This document shows, one piece after another, positions 38,923 to 51,969 of a stretch of 64,000 nt of DNA (position 1 is the stretch's first letter; every line of letters starts with the position of its first letter). Location: assembly GCA_964498525.1 (NCBI GenBank), contig CAZCGU010000005.1:1-64000 (forward strand), read 5' to 3'. A program made the translations under genes and the position numbers. Below the pieces are notes generated by a model. That model had not been told where the DNA came from, did no database searches, and was given only the letters and a program-made list of their open reading frames with translations. This stretch comes from DTU098 sp964498525 (GTDB taxonomy: Bacteria > Bacillota > Desulfotomaculia > Desulfotomaculales > Pelotomaculaceae).

Positions 38923-39522
38923 GTGAGAGACAAGCTCTTTACCACCGGTGAAAACCCGGAAAACAACATTAATCCTGACGAAAGCCGGGACAGGCCCCCG
39001 GGGGGACCTGTTCATGAGCAGATGCCCGGCCGGTTGCCCTTCGCGGTTTGCCAATCCTGTGGTGTTTCTCACCGGCCCGGTTGGGACCAGTACTTCATGG
39101 ACATTGCTCTGGTGGTGGCCAGCCGCTCCACCTGCCTGCGGCGGAAAGTGGGGGCGCTCATCGTTAAAGACAGGCGGATTCTGGCCAGCGGCTATAACGG
39201 CGCCCCGGCCGGCCTGAAACACTGCCTGGAAATAGGCTGCCTGCGGGAGCAGCAGGGCGTTCCGGCGGGTGAGCGCCACGAACTGTGCCGGGGCTTGCAT
39301 GCGGAGCAAAACGCCCTGATTCAGGCTGCTGTTTACGGGACTGCTATTCAGGGCGCGGTTTATTATGTTACTCACCAGCCCTGCGTCATGTGCGCCAAAA
39401 TTATGATAAACGCAGGAATTCAAAAAGTCGTTTTTCGGGGCGACTACCCGGATCCCCTGGCGCTGAAACTCCTGGAAGAGGCGGGGGTTGTCCTGACCCG
39501 GTACGGACCAGGTGGAGAATGA
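38923..39522 (+). CDS. dCMP deaminase-like protein with N-terminal extension
   Basis: A zinc-dependent cytidine/deoxycytidylate deaminase. Zinc/catalytic motifs are HAEQNAL and QPCVMC, and the family start [19 protein letters not shown] is intact, followed by SGYNGAP. It makes dUMP from dCMP for dTTP synthesis, consistent with the neighbouring MazG-like gene. About 45 residues precede the usual family start, including an extra CQSC pair (about residues 43-46). The start is uncertain: GTG 38923 has only a weak site, and ATG 39019 would remove most of the extension but keep the CQSC. Confidence 0.85.
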   Translation: MRDKLFTTGENPENNINPDESRDRPPGGPVHEQMPGRLPFAVCQSCGVSHRPGWDQYFMDIALVVASRSTCLRRKVGALIVKDRRILASGYNGAPAGLKHCLEIGCLREQQGVPAGERHELCRGLHAEQNALIQAAVYGTAIQGAVYYVTHQPCVMCAKIMINAGIQKVVFRGDYPDPLALKLLEEAGVVLTRYGPGGE

Positions 39523-39576
39523 GAATGTTATCCACCGGCAGACGGATATAAATTCATCCATATGGGAGGCGGGCTG

Positions 39577-39891
39577 GTGGAAAATAAGAACATTGTCCTG
39601 CCCAGGCTGGATAATTTAAGGCCCACTATTGAATCAACCGCTTTAAAACTGATGGAGGAAGCCGGCGAACTGGCCCAGGCCATCGGCAAACTAAGGGGTC
39701 TCTCCGGGGAGGCCGAGAGATGCAGTGAACAGGAAGCCGTCCTGAAAATAACCCGCGAGCTGCTTGATGTGGCCCAAACCGCCGTGTCCATGATGTTTGT
39801 TCTGGAAGAAAAGTACGGTGTCGACCTGGAGCTGGCGCGGCGGGAGCACATTGCAAAGCTCCTAAAAAAAGGGTATTTAAAAAAGGTTTAA
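39577..39891 (+). CDS. MazG-like nucleotide pyrophosphohydrolase
   Basis: A 104-residue all-helical protein with the MazG metal pattern: LKLMEEAGELAQAIG (ExxE) and later ELLDVAQTAVSMM (ExxD). It probably hydrolyses nucleoside triphosphates to monophosphates. GTG 39577 is preferred since GGGAGGCGG lies just upstream; ATG 39562 would include that site in the gene. It lies 54 nt after the dCMP deaminase gene, probably co-transcribed. Confidence 0.82.
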   Translation: MENKNIVLPRLDNLRPTIESTALKLMEEAGELAQAIGKLRGLSGEAERCSEQEAVLKITRELLDVAQTAVSMMFVLEEKYGVDLELARREHIAKLLKKGYLKKV

Positions 39892-39981
39892 GGCATAGAA
39901 TACTTCCAACTGGATATTGACAGGGTTCCTTCCCCCGGTGGTTTTAGAAAATGTCCCGCTTTACTTCAAGGAGATGAAACT

Positions 39982-41136
39982 TTGCTCAAGGTAATAACTG
40001 TTTTCGGAACCAGGCCCGAGGCCATCAAGATGGCCCCCCTGGTAAAAGAGCTTCAGGCGCACCAGGGGGAAATCAACTGTAAAGTGGCTGTTACGGCACA
40101 GCACAGGGAAATGCTGGACCAGGTGCTGGACTTGTTTAAAATAACCCCCGCTTACGATCTTAATATTATGCGGGAGGGACAAAATCTTTTTGATATCACG
40201 GGCCGGGCTTTGTCCGGCCTGCAGCAGGTCCTGCTCCGGGAAAAACCGGATCTGGTCCTGGTGCATGGTGACACCACAACCACTTTTGTGGCTGCTCTGG
40301 CCGCCTTTTATTTGCAAATACCCGTGGGGCATGTGGAAGCGGGACTGAGGACTAAAAATAAGTTTTCCCCCTATCCGGAAGAAATGAACCGGCGTCTGAC
40401 CGGGTCCCTGGCCGACCTTAACTTTGCGCCCACCTCCACCGCCAAACAAAATCTTCTCGATGAAGGGGTTGCGGCCGCAACGATTTTTGTTACCGGCAAT
40501 ACAGTTATTGATGCCTTAATGGCGACGGTACGTCCCGGCTACCGTTTTGCCGATCCGTTTCTGGGCGGAATTGATTATGGCAGGCGAAAAATTCTCCTGG
40601 TGACAACCCACCGCAGGGAAAACCTGGGCGAACCCATGCGGGAAATATACCGGGCCCTGCGGGATGTGGTCAGAGATTATCCCGATGTGGAAGTGGTGTT
40701 TCCAGTTCACAAAAATCCGGCTGTGCGCAGTGTGGTTAAGGCTGAACTGGGCGGACTGAAGCGGGTGCATTTGATTGAGCCCATGGATTACGAGCCCTTC
40801 GTCAATGTGATCGGCTGCAGCTACCTGGTGCTCAGCGATTCGGGCGGCATCCAGGAAGAGGCGCCCTCCCTGGGCAAACCTGTGCTGGTTCTGCGTGACA
40901 CCACGGAACGCCCGGAGGCGGTGGCAGCCGGCACGGTCCGGTTGATTGGAACCACAAGGGACGCCGTGGCCATGGAAACCCGCAGGCTGCTGGACGATGA
41001 AGGTTTTTATAAAACGATGGCAAACGCCGTCAACCCTTACGGGGACGGCCGTGCTTCGGAAAGAATTGCCCGGGCGATCCTGTTCAAGTTTGGTTTAACG
41101 GCTGAAAAACCCCGGGAGTACAGGCCGGCCTATTAA
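39982..41136 (+). CDS. wecB: UDP-N-acetylglucosamine 2-epimerase (non-hydrolysing)
   Basis: Interconverts UDP-GlcNAc and UDP-ManNAc, supplying ManNAc for cell-wall polymers. A 384-residue GT-B fold protein with FGTRPEAIKMAPL, HGDTTTTFVAA, GHVEAGLRT, TTHRRENLGE and SDSGGIQEEAPSLG. TTG 39982 follows AAGGAGATG. In Bacillus the homologue mnaA lies upstream of the atp operon as here. Confidence 0.95.
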   Translation: MLKVITVFGTRPEAIKMAPLVKELQAHQGEINCKVAVTAQHREMLDQVLDLFKITPAYDLNIMREGQNLFDITGRALSGLQQVLLREKPDLVLVHGDTTTTFVAALAAFYLQIPVGHVEAGLRTKNKFSPYPEEMNRRLTGSLADLNFAPTSTAKQNLLDEGVAAATIFVTGNTVIDALMATVRPGYRFADPFLGGIDYGRRKILLVTTHRRENLGEPMREIYRALRDVVRDYPDVEVVFPVHKNPAVRSVVKAELGGLKRVHLIEPMDYEPFVNVIGCSYLVLSDSGGIQEEAPSLGKPVLVLRDTTERPEAVAAGTVRLIGTTRDAVAMETRRLLDDEGFYKTMANAVNPYGDGRASERIARAILFKFGLTAEKPREYRPAY

Positions 41137-41413
41137 GATGCAGGGACCGCGGGGCCGATAAATAACTTTCTCTCCCACCCGTCTTTTGGCAATAAGTTTC
41201 TTTAATGACCAAAAACCGGTTAAGGCGCGGCATGGATATATATGGCATGATTTTTGCATATTGAGAAAAAATTTTTAAAATTAGCCCTTCCCCTGGGAGG
41301 AATAAAATTATTTTTGTAGAAACCAGATAAATAACGGTTGAGAAATAAGTTTATTGCAGTAAAAGAGAATATTTTACCGGGGTGTTATTTAGCCTTACGG
41401 GACACGGTGGGGA

Positions 41414-41677
41414 ATGACCGGAAACAAAGACCGAAAAAATAATCATAACCATAAGAAGATTAAGCAAGGCCGGGAGGGAGTCTTCCAGGCGCTTGCGCTC
41501 ACCACCACCATTGGTGTGGAGCTTGCCGTTGCAGTGTCCCTGGGGTACTATGGTGGGCAGTATTTAGACAAGAAAATGGCCACCGGCCCCTGGTTTGTGC
41601 TGGCGGGAGTTTTAATAGGACTCGCTGTCGGTACTGTTGGTGTATATAAAACCCTTAAAGGGTTTTTAGGGGAGTAG
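41414..41677 (+). CDS. atpZ: AtpZ-like F0F1 accessory membrane protein
   Basis: An 87-residue protein with a basic, Asn/Lys-rich N-terminus and two membrane helices (about residues 25-48 and 58-80) with the family pattern GYYGGQYLDKKM. AtpZ/AtpI proteins aid ATP synthase assembly or ion supply. ATG 41414 follows CGGTGGGGA. It heads the atp operon, three nt before the next gene. Confidence 0.85.
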   Translation: MTGNKDRKNNHNHKKIKQGREGVFQALALTTTIGVELAVAVSLGYYGGQYLDKKMATGPWFVLAGVLIGLAVGTVGVYKTLKGFLGE

Positions 41678-41680
41678 GAA

Positions 41681-42085
41681 ATGCGGGATTGGGATTTTGA
41701 AGGTCTTCTAGCAAGGACATTAAGAATATCTTTTTGTCTTCTGGTATTCTTTTGCCTGGCCCTGGTGTTGCGGCCCAAGGACCCGTTTATATGGGGTTTT
41801 TTGGTGGGCACCGGGGCAGGTATGTGGAATGCTTTTTTTCTGGGCAAAAGGCTGCGCGCCATCCTGGCCATGACGGCGCCCAAGGCCAACGCGCACCTCA
41901 AAACAGGTTACGCCTTAAGAATTTCCATAGTAATTGCGGTACTGTTTTTTGTATCCCGCACGGATTCCATCAGTATTTACGCAACAGCTGCGGGTTTTTT
42001 TGTGGTTCCCTGTATTTTTACCATAGGCGCCGCTTTGATGCTGATGGGGATCTGGAAAGGGAGCCAGGAAAGGCCAAATCCTTAA
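41681..42085 (+). CDS. atpI: ATP synthase subunit I
   Basis: A 134-residue protein with four hydrophobic helices and a basic loop (KRLRAILAM), typical of AtpI, the chaperone for c-ring assembly. ATG 41681 follows GGGGAGTAGG, inside the end of atpZ. Weakly conserved family; position supports the call. Confidence 0.82.
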   Translation: MRDWDFEGLLARTLRISFCLLVFFCLALVLRPKDPFIWGFLVGTGAGMWNAFFLGKRLRAILAMTAPKANAHLKTGYALRISIVIAVLFFVSRTDSISIYATAAGFFVVPCIFTIGAALMLMGIWKGSQERPNP

Positions 42086-42127
42086 AATATCACAAAAATC
42101 CAAAAAAGAAAGGGGTGAGAAAGAGTT

Positions 42128-42862
42128 ATGATGAGTTTGCACGAAGTCGAAGAACAATTAAATTTTTGGGGGTGGCCGCACCACCCGTGGGAGGTAACTC
42201 TCGGCAATACGCATTTGGCCTTTAATCCCAAGACCCTGATCATGACCTGGATTACCATGATCCTGGTGGCGCTTTTTTGCGTTGCGGCCACGCGCAGTAT
42301 GAGCTTGAACAGGCCCAAAGGGGCGCAAAATATTTTAGAAATGTTATGGGAGTTTATAAGAGGCCTCGTCAATGACAACATGGATCCGAAAAAAGGCTTA
42401 TCTTTTCTCAGCATTGTCATTACGTACTTTATTTTTATTTTGTTTTCCAACCTCATCGGATTGGTGCCGACATTAACTTCCCCGACAGCCGACTACAATA
42501 CCACCCTGGGCCTGGCCCTTTGTACCTTTTTCCTGATTTATATCTACGGCATCCGGTACAAAGGCCTCGGTTACTTCAAGCACTACATTAAGCCGTTTGT
42601 ATTCTTCCTTCCCATCAACATTATTGAAGACGTGGCCAAACCCATCACGCTGACTTTCCGTCTTTACGGGAATATTTATGCTGGTGAGGTTTTGATTGCT
42701 GTGCTTTTAGGGATGCTGGGAGGATGGATCCATGTTTTCGGGGGCTTTATAGCTTCTGTGGTTTGGCTGGCCTTTAGTATCTTTGTTGGTTGTATTCAGG
42801 CTTTCATTTTTACCATGCTCAGCATAGCTTACGTAGGTCAGGCTGTTGGAGAGGATCATTAA
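42128..42862 (+). CDS. atpB: ATP synthase F0 subunit a
   Basis: A 244-residue stator protein forming the two half-channels. The essential Arg is in LTFRLYGNIYAGE. Other helices include LFSNLIGLVPTLTSPTAD and the C-terminal QAFIFTMLSIAYVGQA. ATG 42128 follows AAAGGGGTG. It is followed by a 219-nt spacer before atpE. Confidence 0.95.
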   Translation: MMSLHEVEEQLNFWGWPHHPWEVTLGNTHLAFNPKTLIMTWITMILVALFCVAATRSMSLNRPKGAQNILEMLWEFIRGLVNDNMDPKKGLSFLSIVITYFIFILFSNLIGLVPTLTSPTADYNTTLGLALCTFFLIYIYGIRYKGLGYFKHYIKPFVFFLPINIIEDVAKPITLTFRLYGNIYAGEVLIAVLLGMLGGWIHVFGGFIASVVWLAFSIFVGCIQAFIFTMLSIAYVGQAVGEDH

Positions 42863-43009
42863 ATTGCCGGGAAACTACTTAGCGGAGAATTTGCGCCTGA
42901 AAGCACCTGCTTACCGGGATTTGCCGGGGGCAACCGGTCTGTATGGAGCGGTAAAAATAAAGTGATGGAGCAGGAAAACTGCCGGAGAGGTTTAGACGGG
43001 GCGCCCTTG

Positions 43010-43032
43010 CTGGATACTTTAACGTTATCCAG
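43010..43032 (+). promoter_or_regulatory. Hairpin in the atpB-atpE spacer
   Basis: CTGGATA (43010-43016) pairs with TATCCAG (43026-43032). It lies about 50 nt before atpE in a 219-nt spacer with no gene. It could be an mRNA processing or stability element, or an attenuator. Confidence 0.5.
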
Positions 43033-43036
43033 GTAA

Positions 43037-43315
<279 letters not shown>

Positions 43316-43387
43316 CAGGGATCAAGCGTTATGGCAAAAAAGGCATAGCGATTTGGCCCGTGAGGCGTGAGCGTTGTCGTGGATGAG

Positions 43388-43415
43388 GCAGGGATCCGGC
43401 ATGTTGGATTCCTGC
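43388..43415 (+). promoter_or_regulatory. Hairpin in the atpE-atpF spacer
   Basis: GCAGGGATCC (43388-43397) pairs with GGATTCCTGC (43406-43415), one G-U wobble, in the 241-nt spacer after atpE. No T-run, so more likely a 3'-end stabiliser than a terminator. Confidence 0.55.
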
Positions 43416-43556
43416 TATCCCGGTTCTGAATCCTTAGCCCTTGTATTTAATATGTCAAATCAATCTGTCTCTTAAAACGGTGCATGGATCACGCTCCGCG
43501 TCCATTTTCGCTATTGCCTTCCTTTTGTCCACAGGGAGATGGAAGGAGGGGAACGA

Positions 43557-44042
43557 GTGTTAGAGTTTAACGCAACTGTGCTTGCGCAGATAGCTGATTT
43601 TATAATTTTATTAGTTTTCCTGCGTCTGGTGGTCTACAAACCCCTGACCAAACTTCTGAACAACCGCTCGGATCACATTGCCAATACCATTGCGGCTGCC
43701 GAACAGGAAAGGCAGCAGGCTGAACAGCTTAAGGCCGGGTATGAGGCTGAAATGCGCCGGGCCAGGGAGCAGGCCCAGGAAATAATTCAAAAAGCAGCCA
43801 AGGCCGGGGAAGAACAGGCCGTGGAAATCATTGAAAACGGTAAAAAAGAGGCTTCCAGAATTAAGGATGACGCCCTCACCAGCATTGAAAGGGAAAAACA
43901 AAAGGCAATTGCGGAGCTGCGTGACCAGGTTGCTTCCCTGTCCATAATGGTTGCCGGTAAAATTATCAATGAAAGAATGGATGATAAAATTCAGCGCAGT
44001 ATGATTCAGGAATTTATTAAAGAGGCAGGGGAACTGCAATGA
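43557..44042 (+). CDS. atpF: ATP synthase F0 subunit b
   Basis: A 161-residue peripheral-stalk protein: one N-terminal membrane helix ([19 protein letters not shown]), then a long charged coiled coil. GTG 43557 is chosen because AAGGAGGGG (43543-43551) lies just upstream; ATG 43539 would put the site inside the gene. It overlaps atpH by 4 nt. Confidence 0.92.
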   Translation: MLEFNATVLAQIADFIILLVFLRLVVYKPLTKLLNNRSDHIANTIAAAEQERQQAEQLKAGYEAEMRRAREQAQEIIQKAAKAGEEQAVEIIENGKKEASRIKDDALTSIEREKQKAIAELRDQVASLSIMVAGKIINERMDDKIQRSMIQEFIKEAGELQ

Positions 44043-44584
44043 TCGGGGGGCCTGTAGCGGGGCGTTACGCGGCAGCGCTGTACGATATCGCCCTGGAACA
44101 AAAAAATATGGTGGATAAAGTTGAGAGCGAGCTGAAAGCAATTAAGGATATCATTGAAGGTAATCCTGAACTGCAGAAGGTGCTTTACCACCCCCAGATT
44201 ACTCCTGCCGCTAAAAAGGATTTATTGGAACAGCTTTTTAAAGGAAAAGTTTCTGAAGTTACAGGTAACTTTCTTGCCTTGCTGGTAGACCGCCGGCGGG
44301 AGACCCATATCCCGGACATTGTGGCCGAGTTTGTCGCCCTGGCCAATACCGGCCGGAATATCGTCACGGCCAAAGTCGCCACGGCGGTAGCAATGAACGA
44401 CCAGGAAAAGGGTGAGCTGAACCGGGTTTTGGCCAGACTGACCGGAAAGAAAATACAAACCTCCTATGTTGTTGACCCTTCCCTTCTTGGCGGGGTTGTG
44501 GTGCGTATAGGGGATAAGTTTATTGACGGCAGTATTAAGACCAGATTGGCTACCCTGAAAGAGCGCCTTAAGGCAATAAGTTAA
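44039..44584 (+). CDS. atpH: ATP synthase F1 subunit delta
   Basis: A 181-residue protein with an N-terminal helical bundle ([18 protein letters not shown] start) and the C-terminal segment [18 protein letters not shown] typical of delta/OSCP. It joins F1 to the peripheral stalk. ATG 44039 overlaps the atpF stop (ATGA). Confidence 0.94.
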   Translation: MIGGPVAGRYAAALYDIALEQKNMVDKVESELKAIKDIIEGNPELQKVLYHPQITPAAKKDLLEQLFKGKVSEVTGNFLALLVDRRRETHIPDIVAEFVALANTGRNIVTAKVATAVAMNDQEKGELNRVLARLTGKKIQTSYVVDPSLLGGVVVRIGDKFIDGSIKTRLATLKERLKAIS

Positions 44585-44606
44585 CTAGATAGGGGTGAAC
44601 CAGTAG

Positions 44607-46124
<1,518 letters not shown>

Positions 46125-46219
46125 TTAGAGTCTTAGATCAAGCCACTGGCGGTAGCGCAAGATATATGGAAATAACCTTAGACTACCGACTACCCAATTA
46201 AGAGGTGGTGAAAACGTAG

Positions 46220-47083
46220 ATGGCAAGTTTGCGAGACTTGCGGCGCCGCATTAAAAGTATTAAAAGCACCCAGCAAATTACCAAGGCCATGAAAGCTGTT
46301 TCAGCGGCTAAAATGCGCAAGGCTCAGGATGCAGTGCTGTTCGCCCGCCCCTATTCCAAGCGGATTAAAGCTGTCCTGGGCAGGGTCGCCGTGGCTTCCA
46401 GCGGGGTTAAGAACCCGCTTCTGGCCGTGCGCGAACCCCAAAAGGTAGCCTTTATCGTTATCACGGCCGACCGGGGACTTTGCGGCGGTTTTAACAGCAA
46501 CGTGATTCGCAGCGCGACCCAGGAGATTAAAAAGACAACCTCCGAATTGAACTTAATTACCATTGGGCGCAAAAGCCGTGATTTTTTCCAGCGCCGCGGG
46601 TATAAAATCGCCAAACAGTATGTGGGTCTGGGTGAAGATGTCAGGTACGCCACAGCCAGGGATATTGCTTCCTTTGTAATTGAAAAATATTCCGCTGAGG
46701 AGTACGACGAGGTTTACCTGATCTACAGCCAGTTCATTAATGTGCTGATACAAAGGCCCGTCATGCACAAAATCCTGCCGGCCGAGCCGCCTGCCGAGGA
46801 AAAATCCGAAGATGAGGCCAAAAAAGTGGATTATATCTTCGAGCCTTCCGCTGAAGCGGTGCTGTCCGAGCTGTTGCCGAAATATGTTGAGAACTCTATA
46901 TTCCAGGGGCTGTTGGAGACTAAAGCCGGTTTTTACAGCGCCCAGATGACAGCCATGGACAACGCCACCAAGAACGCCTCGGATATTATCGACCAATTGA
47001 CCATGACCTTGAACCGGGCCCGGCAGGCCCAGATTACCAAGGAGATTTCCGAGATTGTCGGCGGCGCCGCGGCCCTGGAGTAG
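46220..47083 (+). CDS. atpG: ATP synthase F1 subunit gamma
   Basis: A 287-residue rotor shaft. N-terminal [23 protein letters not shown] and C-terminal [31 protein letters not shown] coiled-coil segments are diagnostic. The middle carries the [13 protein letters not shown] motif. ATG 46220 follows GAGGTGG. A charged insert ([12 protein letters not shown]) in the globular domain is common in the family. Confidence 0.96.
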   Translation: MASLRDLRRRIKSIKSTQQITKAMKAVSAAKMRKAQDAVLFARPYSKRIKAVLGRVAVASSGVKNPLLAVREPQKVAFIVITADRGLCGGFNSNVIRSATQEIKKTTSELNLITIGRKSRDFFQRRGYKIAKQYVGLGEDVRYATARDIASFVIEKYSAEEYDEVYLIYSQFINVLIQRPVMHKILPAEPPAEEKSEDEAKKVDYIFEPSAEAVLSELLPKYVENSIFQGLLETKAGFYSAQMTAMDNATKNASDIIDQLTMTLNRARQAQITKEISEIVGGAAALE

Positions 47084-47244
47084 AAGCCGGCACAGGGGCT
47101 AACAGGATGAATAAAGACCTTGTTGTCCAGGCCCGGAGTACACTGTTTGCTGTTGCGGCTGAAAAGACCGGGCAGGACAGGGCAATGCGGATTTCTAATT
47201 CCTGTTAACTCGCTTGTAGTTATAAGTTGTAGCGAAGGAGGTAA

Positions 47245-48666
<1,422 letters not shown>

Positions 48667-48685
48667 GAGAGAGGGGTGCGCAGCG

Positions 48686-49096
48686 ATGTCGGAAAAGAAA
48701 CTACGACTGGAAATCGTAACTCCTCAGAAAAAAGTTTTCAGTGAGGATGTGGGTTTTCTGGTGGCGCCTGGTACCGACGGGGAATTGGGTATACTGCCGG
48801 AACACGCCCCGCTGATCACATCTCTTAACATCGGCGTTCTGAGAATCGAGCAGGAGGGCAATAAGTTTAAAGTTGTGGTAAGCGGCGGCTTCATGGAAGT
48901 CCGCAACAACAGGACAACTGTTCTGGCAACCTCTGCCGAAAGAGCTGAAGAAATAGATGTGGCCCGGGCCGAGGCCGCCAAACAGCGGGCCGAGGAAAGG
49001 CTTGCCTCCAAAACCCCCGATATAGATACTCTCCGGGCCGAGCTGGCCCTAAGACGCGCTCTGACCCGCTTGAAGGCGGCTGGTGATGGCCACTAG
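48686..49096 (+). CDS. atpC: ATP synthase F1 subunit epsilon
   Basis: A 136-residue regulatory subunit: an N-terminal beta-sandwich (TPQKKVFSEDVGFLVAPGTDGELGILP read in two parts) and a C-terminal helical hairpin rich in Glu/Arg/Ala that can inhibit ATPase activity. ATG 48686 follows AGAGGGGTG. A strong terminator ends the operon at 49130. Confidence 0.95.
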   Translation: MSEKKLRLEIVTPQKKVFSEDVGFLVAPGTDGELGILPEHAPLITSLNIGVLRIEQEGNKFKVVVSGGFMEVRNNRTTVLATSAERAEEIDVARAEAAKQRAEERLASKTPDIDTLRAELALRRALTRLKAAGDGH

Positions 49097-49129
49097 GACG
49101 GCGCGGCAAGTTAATCATATGGATCTTTT

Positions 49130-49162
49130 AACCGGACGAACAGTTCCGGTTATATTTTTTTT
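49130..49162 (+). terminator. Terminator of the atp operon
   Basis: AACCGGA (49130-49136) pairs with TCCGGTT (49145-49151), followed by eight Ts. Confidence 0.85.
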
Positions 49163-49259
49163 GGGCCTATGTTTCGCAGAACAGGATTAAGTATCCCCCC
49201 GAATATAATTGGCAAGAATAGGAGTATAAATATTAACTCCTCACACCGGAAGGGTGCTT

Positions 49260-50060
49260 ATGCTTAATCAACGCTTTTTAGCAAAATTTAGTTGGAAGAG
49301 GAAGCTGGGGCCGGCAGCCCTGGGTGCAATTATCGCGGTTTCCCTCCTGGTTTTGGCCCTGTCCCCTCTTTGCGGGGATATCCTGGGGGTTAAACGGGAA
49401 AACGCCGCCCTAACAGAATTGTTTGAGTGCTCCGGGGCTGAACTGAACTCTGTAAATGTAACTGGTTGGGTTAGGATTGACGAAAGGGCGGCCGGGAACC
49501 GGGAACCCCTGGAACTGGCGGATCTGGTTGCCGACAGGTTGGGCCTGGCTGGGGAAGGCCGCAGTTATGAAAGCTGGCAAAACCCCTATGCCCGGGGAAT
49601 CAGCCTGAAAGGCCGGTTGGGCGGCGTCCGGGCCGTTTCCATAGCGGGTCAGACCATGGAAATCGCCGGGATCGGATCGGTCTCCCACGTAATGGTCAGC
49701 CTGGACGGAGTAAACGGGAAAAAGACAGCCGCCCTTAAGCGTAAAATCCGCCGGGCGCTTGACGGCTGCGGCGGGGAGTGCCTGACAGCCGTGACTTATG
49801 CCGGTAAGATTAAAAGCCCCTTGCAAAGCGGGGAACTCTTAACGGGAGCTGAAAAAATGATGGGCCAGGCGGGCGCCAGTATTAAGGAAAAGACCGTGCA
49901 GGACAACCTGGTCAGCTTAACAGGTTTAAGCCCGCAGTTTAAAAGTGATCTGCGCTACGGCGAAAAACAAATAAACCTTAATGTGGCCCTGCGGGCCAGC
50001 CCGGCAGAGCAGGTTACCTACGTATACGCGGCTACCCCGGTTATATTTATGGAGTACTAG
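49260..50060 (+). CDS. ywmB: YwmB-like secreted protein
   Basis: A 266-residue protein with an N-terminal membrane anchor/signal (residues about 15-38). The YwmB region follows, with a segment around SGAELNSVNVTGWV and a C-terminal VTYVYAATPVIFMEY. Bacillus YwmB lies directly before murAA and spoIID, exactly the order here, and its function is unknown. ATG 49260 follows CCGGAAGGG; GTG 49254 overlaps this site. Confidence 0.78.
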   Translation: MLNQRFLAKFSWKRKLGPAALGAIIAVSLLVLALSPLCGDILGVKRENAALTELFECSGAELNSVNVTGWVRIDERAAGNREPLELADLVADRLGLAGEGRSYESWQNPYARGISLKGRLGGVRAVSIAGQTMEIAGIGSVSHVMVSLDGVNGKKTAALKRKIRRALDGCGGECLTAVTYAGKIKSPLQSGELLTGAEKMMGQAGASIKEKTVQDNLVSLTGLSPQFKSDLRYGEKQINLNVALRASPAEQVTYVYAATPVIFMEY

Positions 50061-50072
50061 CGGGGGGATCAG

Positions 50073-51320
50073 GTGGAAAAGTTAATTGTTAGCGGCGGAA
50101 AAGGTCTCAAGGGTACCGTCAAGGTAAGCGGCGCTAAAAATGCCGTCCTGCCCATTATTGCCGCCACCCTGCTTTCAGAAGGGACCTGTACCTTGCAGGA
50201 TATTCCCGGTCTGGCTGATGTGGCGACCATATGCAAATTAATCGAAGGTCTGGGCGCAAGGGTTTTAAGGGACGAGGGAGAAGTCACCGTTTTTGTGTCG
50301 GACCTCAAGAATGCGGAGGCGCCCTATGAATATGTGCGCTTGATGCGGGCTTCCTTTCTGGTGATGGGGCCCTTGCTGGCCCGCACAGGCAGGGCTGTTA
50401 TTCCCCTGCCGGGGGGCTGCGCCATCGGTATCCGGCCCATCGACCTGCATCTGAAGGGTTTTAAAGCCATGGGCGCCAAAATTATTTACGGCCACGGCTG
50501 TATTGAAGCTGTAACCAGCGGTCTGACCGGAAGCAGCATTTACCTGGACTTTCCCAGCGTGGGCGCTACCGAAAACCTGCTCATGGCCGCCAGCCTGGCC
50601 AGGGGCAACACGGTTATTGAAAATGCCGCCGAAGAGCCGGAAATTGTGGATCTGGTCATTTTTTTAAATTCCATGGGCGCCAGGATCAAGGGCGCCGGAA
50701 CAAAGGTAATCCGGGTGGAGGGCGTGCCCCGCTTGAACGGAGCTGTTCATACCGTGATTCCGGACCGGATCGAGGCGGGGACGTTTCTTGCGGCGGCAGC
50801 CATCACCGGCGGGGACATGCTGGTGGACAACGTGATTTGCGATCATCTCAAGCCGGTTACCGCCAAACTCAGGGAGGCCGGTGTGAATGTGAAGGAATAC
50901 GAGGGCAGCATCCGGGTAACCGGCGGGGAACAACTGCGTCCGGTGGACATCAAAACCATGCCTTACCCCGGTTTTCCCACCGATATGCAGGCCCAGCTGA
51001 TGGCGGTTTTAAGTCTCGCCAGGGGGACCAGCGTTGTTACTGAAACAGTTTTTGAGAACCGGTTCATGCACGCCAATGAGCTGAAACGGATGGGGGCGAG
51101 GATAAAGATCGAAGGCAGGACAGCCATAGTTCAGGGCGTGCCCCGTCTTGCCGGCGCCCCGGTGAAAGCCACCGATCTGCGGGCAGGCGCGGCCCTGGTG
51201 ATTGCCGGCCTGGCTGCGGAAGGGGAAAGTGAAATCAGCAACGTTCATCATATAGACCGGGGCTACGATCGCCTGGAGGAAAAGTTAAGGAGTCTGGGAG
51301 CGGATATCCGGCGGGTTTGA
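50073..51320 (+). CDS. murA: UDP-N-acetylglucosamine 1-carboxyvinyltransferase
   Basis: First committed step of peptidoglycan synthesis. A 415-residue two-domain inside-out barrel. The fosfomycin-reactive Cys is in [32 protein letters not shown] at the N-terminus and [17 protein letters not shown] near the C-terminus are diagnostic. GTG 50073 follows GGGGGATCAGG, 12 nt after ywmB. Just past the stop are degenerate tandem copies of its own 3' end (separate entry). Confidence 0.96.
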   Translation: MEKLIVSGGKGLKGTVKVSGAKNAVLPIIAATLLSEGTCTLQDIPGLADVATICKLIEGLGARVLRDEGEVTVFVSDLKNAEAPYEYVRLMRASFLVMGPLLARTGRAVIPLPGGCAIGIRPIDLHLKGFKAMGAKIIYGHGCIEAVTSGLTGSSIYLDFPSVGATENLLMAASLARGNTVIENAAEEPEIVDLVIFLNSMGARIKGAGTKVIRVEGVPRLNGAVHTVIPDRIEAGTFLAAAAITGGDMLVDNVICDHLKPVTAKLREAGVNVKEYEGSIRVTGGEQLRPVDIKTMPYPGFPTDMQAQLMAVLSLARGTSVVTETVFENRFMHANELKRMGARIKIEGRTAIVQGVPRLAGAPVKATDLRAGAALVIAGLAAEGESEISNVHHIDRGYDRLEEKLRSLGADIRRV

Positions 51321-51452
51321 CCGGACGGGCGGAGAGACGGTATATTCCGCCTGCTTGAAACTATTGGGAGCGGATGTCAGGCAGTATCACCGGACAGACA
51401 GGAAGTTGGTCTGTTCCGCCCGCTTGAAGCTTTGGTGGCGGGTGTCCGGCGC
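51295..51452 (+). repeat. Degenerate ~70-bp tandem repeat spanning the murA 3' end
   Basis: Unit 1 (51295-51364) includes the last eight murA codons and the stop. Unit 2 (51365-51433) repeats it at roughly 70% identity: TGGGAGCGGAT, then ACCGGAC, then TTCCGCC and GCTTGAA in the same order. A partial third unit (about 51434-51452) keeps GGCGGGTGTCCGGCG. Unit 1 also holds a GGCGGA/TCCGCC hairpin. Confidence 0.65.
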
Positions 51453-51566
51453 GGGGGGAGACGGCCCGTTTTTTACCGCCGGCCGTTGGTCAAATCTAAG
51501 ATCGCGGGGCATAGCAATTTCATTTTCACCGTAATTGCTGTTTTAAACCCTCCCTTATCCGGAGAT

Positions 51567-51590
51567 ACCTGGGCGCAGCCAGGTTTTTAT
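51567..51590 (+). terminator. Terminator in the murA-spoIID spacer
   Basis: ACCTGG (51567-51572) pairs with CCAGGT (51579-51584), then TTTTAT. The rest of the 650-nt spacer (51321-51969) holds the murA repeat, this hairpin and the spoIID promoter; no gene seen. Confidence 0.65.
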
Positions 51591-51747
51591 GGTTAGCCGG
51601 CGTTAAGCTGTTGATCCGATAAGTCGGTTTATTGGAAGTAAGGTACTACGGAGGGTGAATAGCAAAAGAATAAATTAATTAACAGACTATCCAACAGGTT
51701 GTAATTCATAGATTAGTTGATTTGCTTCATAATTTAAAAAAGGTTAA

Positions 51748-51778
51748 CTGACAAAAATCCCACGGTGCATGTTATAAT
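51748..51778 (+). promoter_or_regulatory. Probable spoIID promoter
   Basis: CTGACA (51748-51753) and TATAAT (51773-51778), 19-bp spacer. CATGTTATAAT also partly resembles a sigma-E -10. It lies about 190 nt before spoIID. Confidence 0.4.
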
Positions 51779-51969
51779 TTTCCATGCAATGTAATATAGA
51801 TGAAGTATCCTTCCCGGTAATCCTTGCTAAACAGTTTGCAACAGGCTGTTGCTGCCATATGCACTGTGCCGTCCGAAACAGCATCCACAACCGGGAATGA
51901 TTGGCCTTATAGACCCCAAGGCCGTGTGGGCTTTTGCACCACCTAAAAACCTGACAGAGGTGCTTTACG

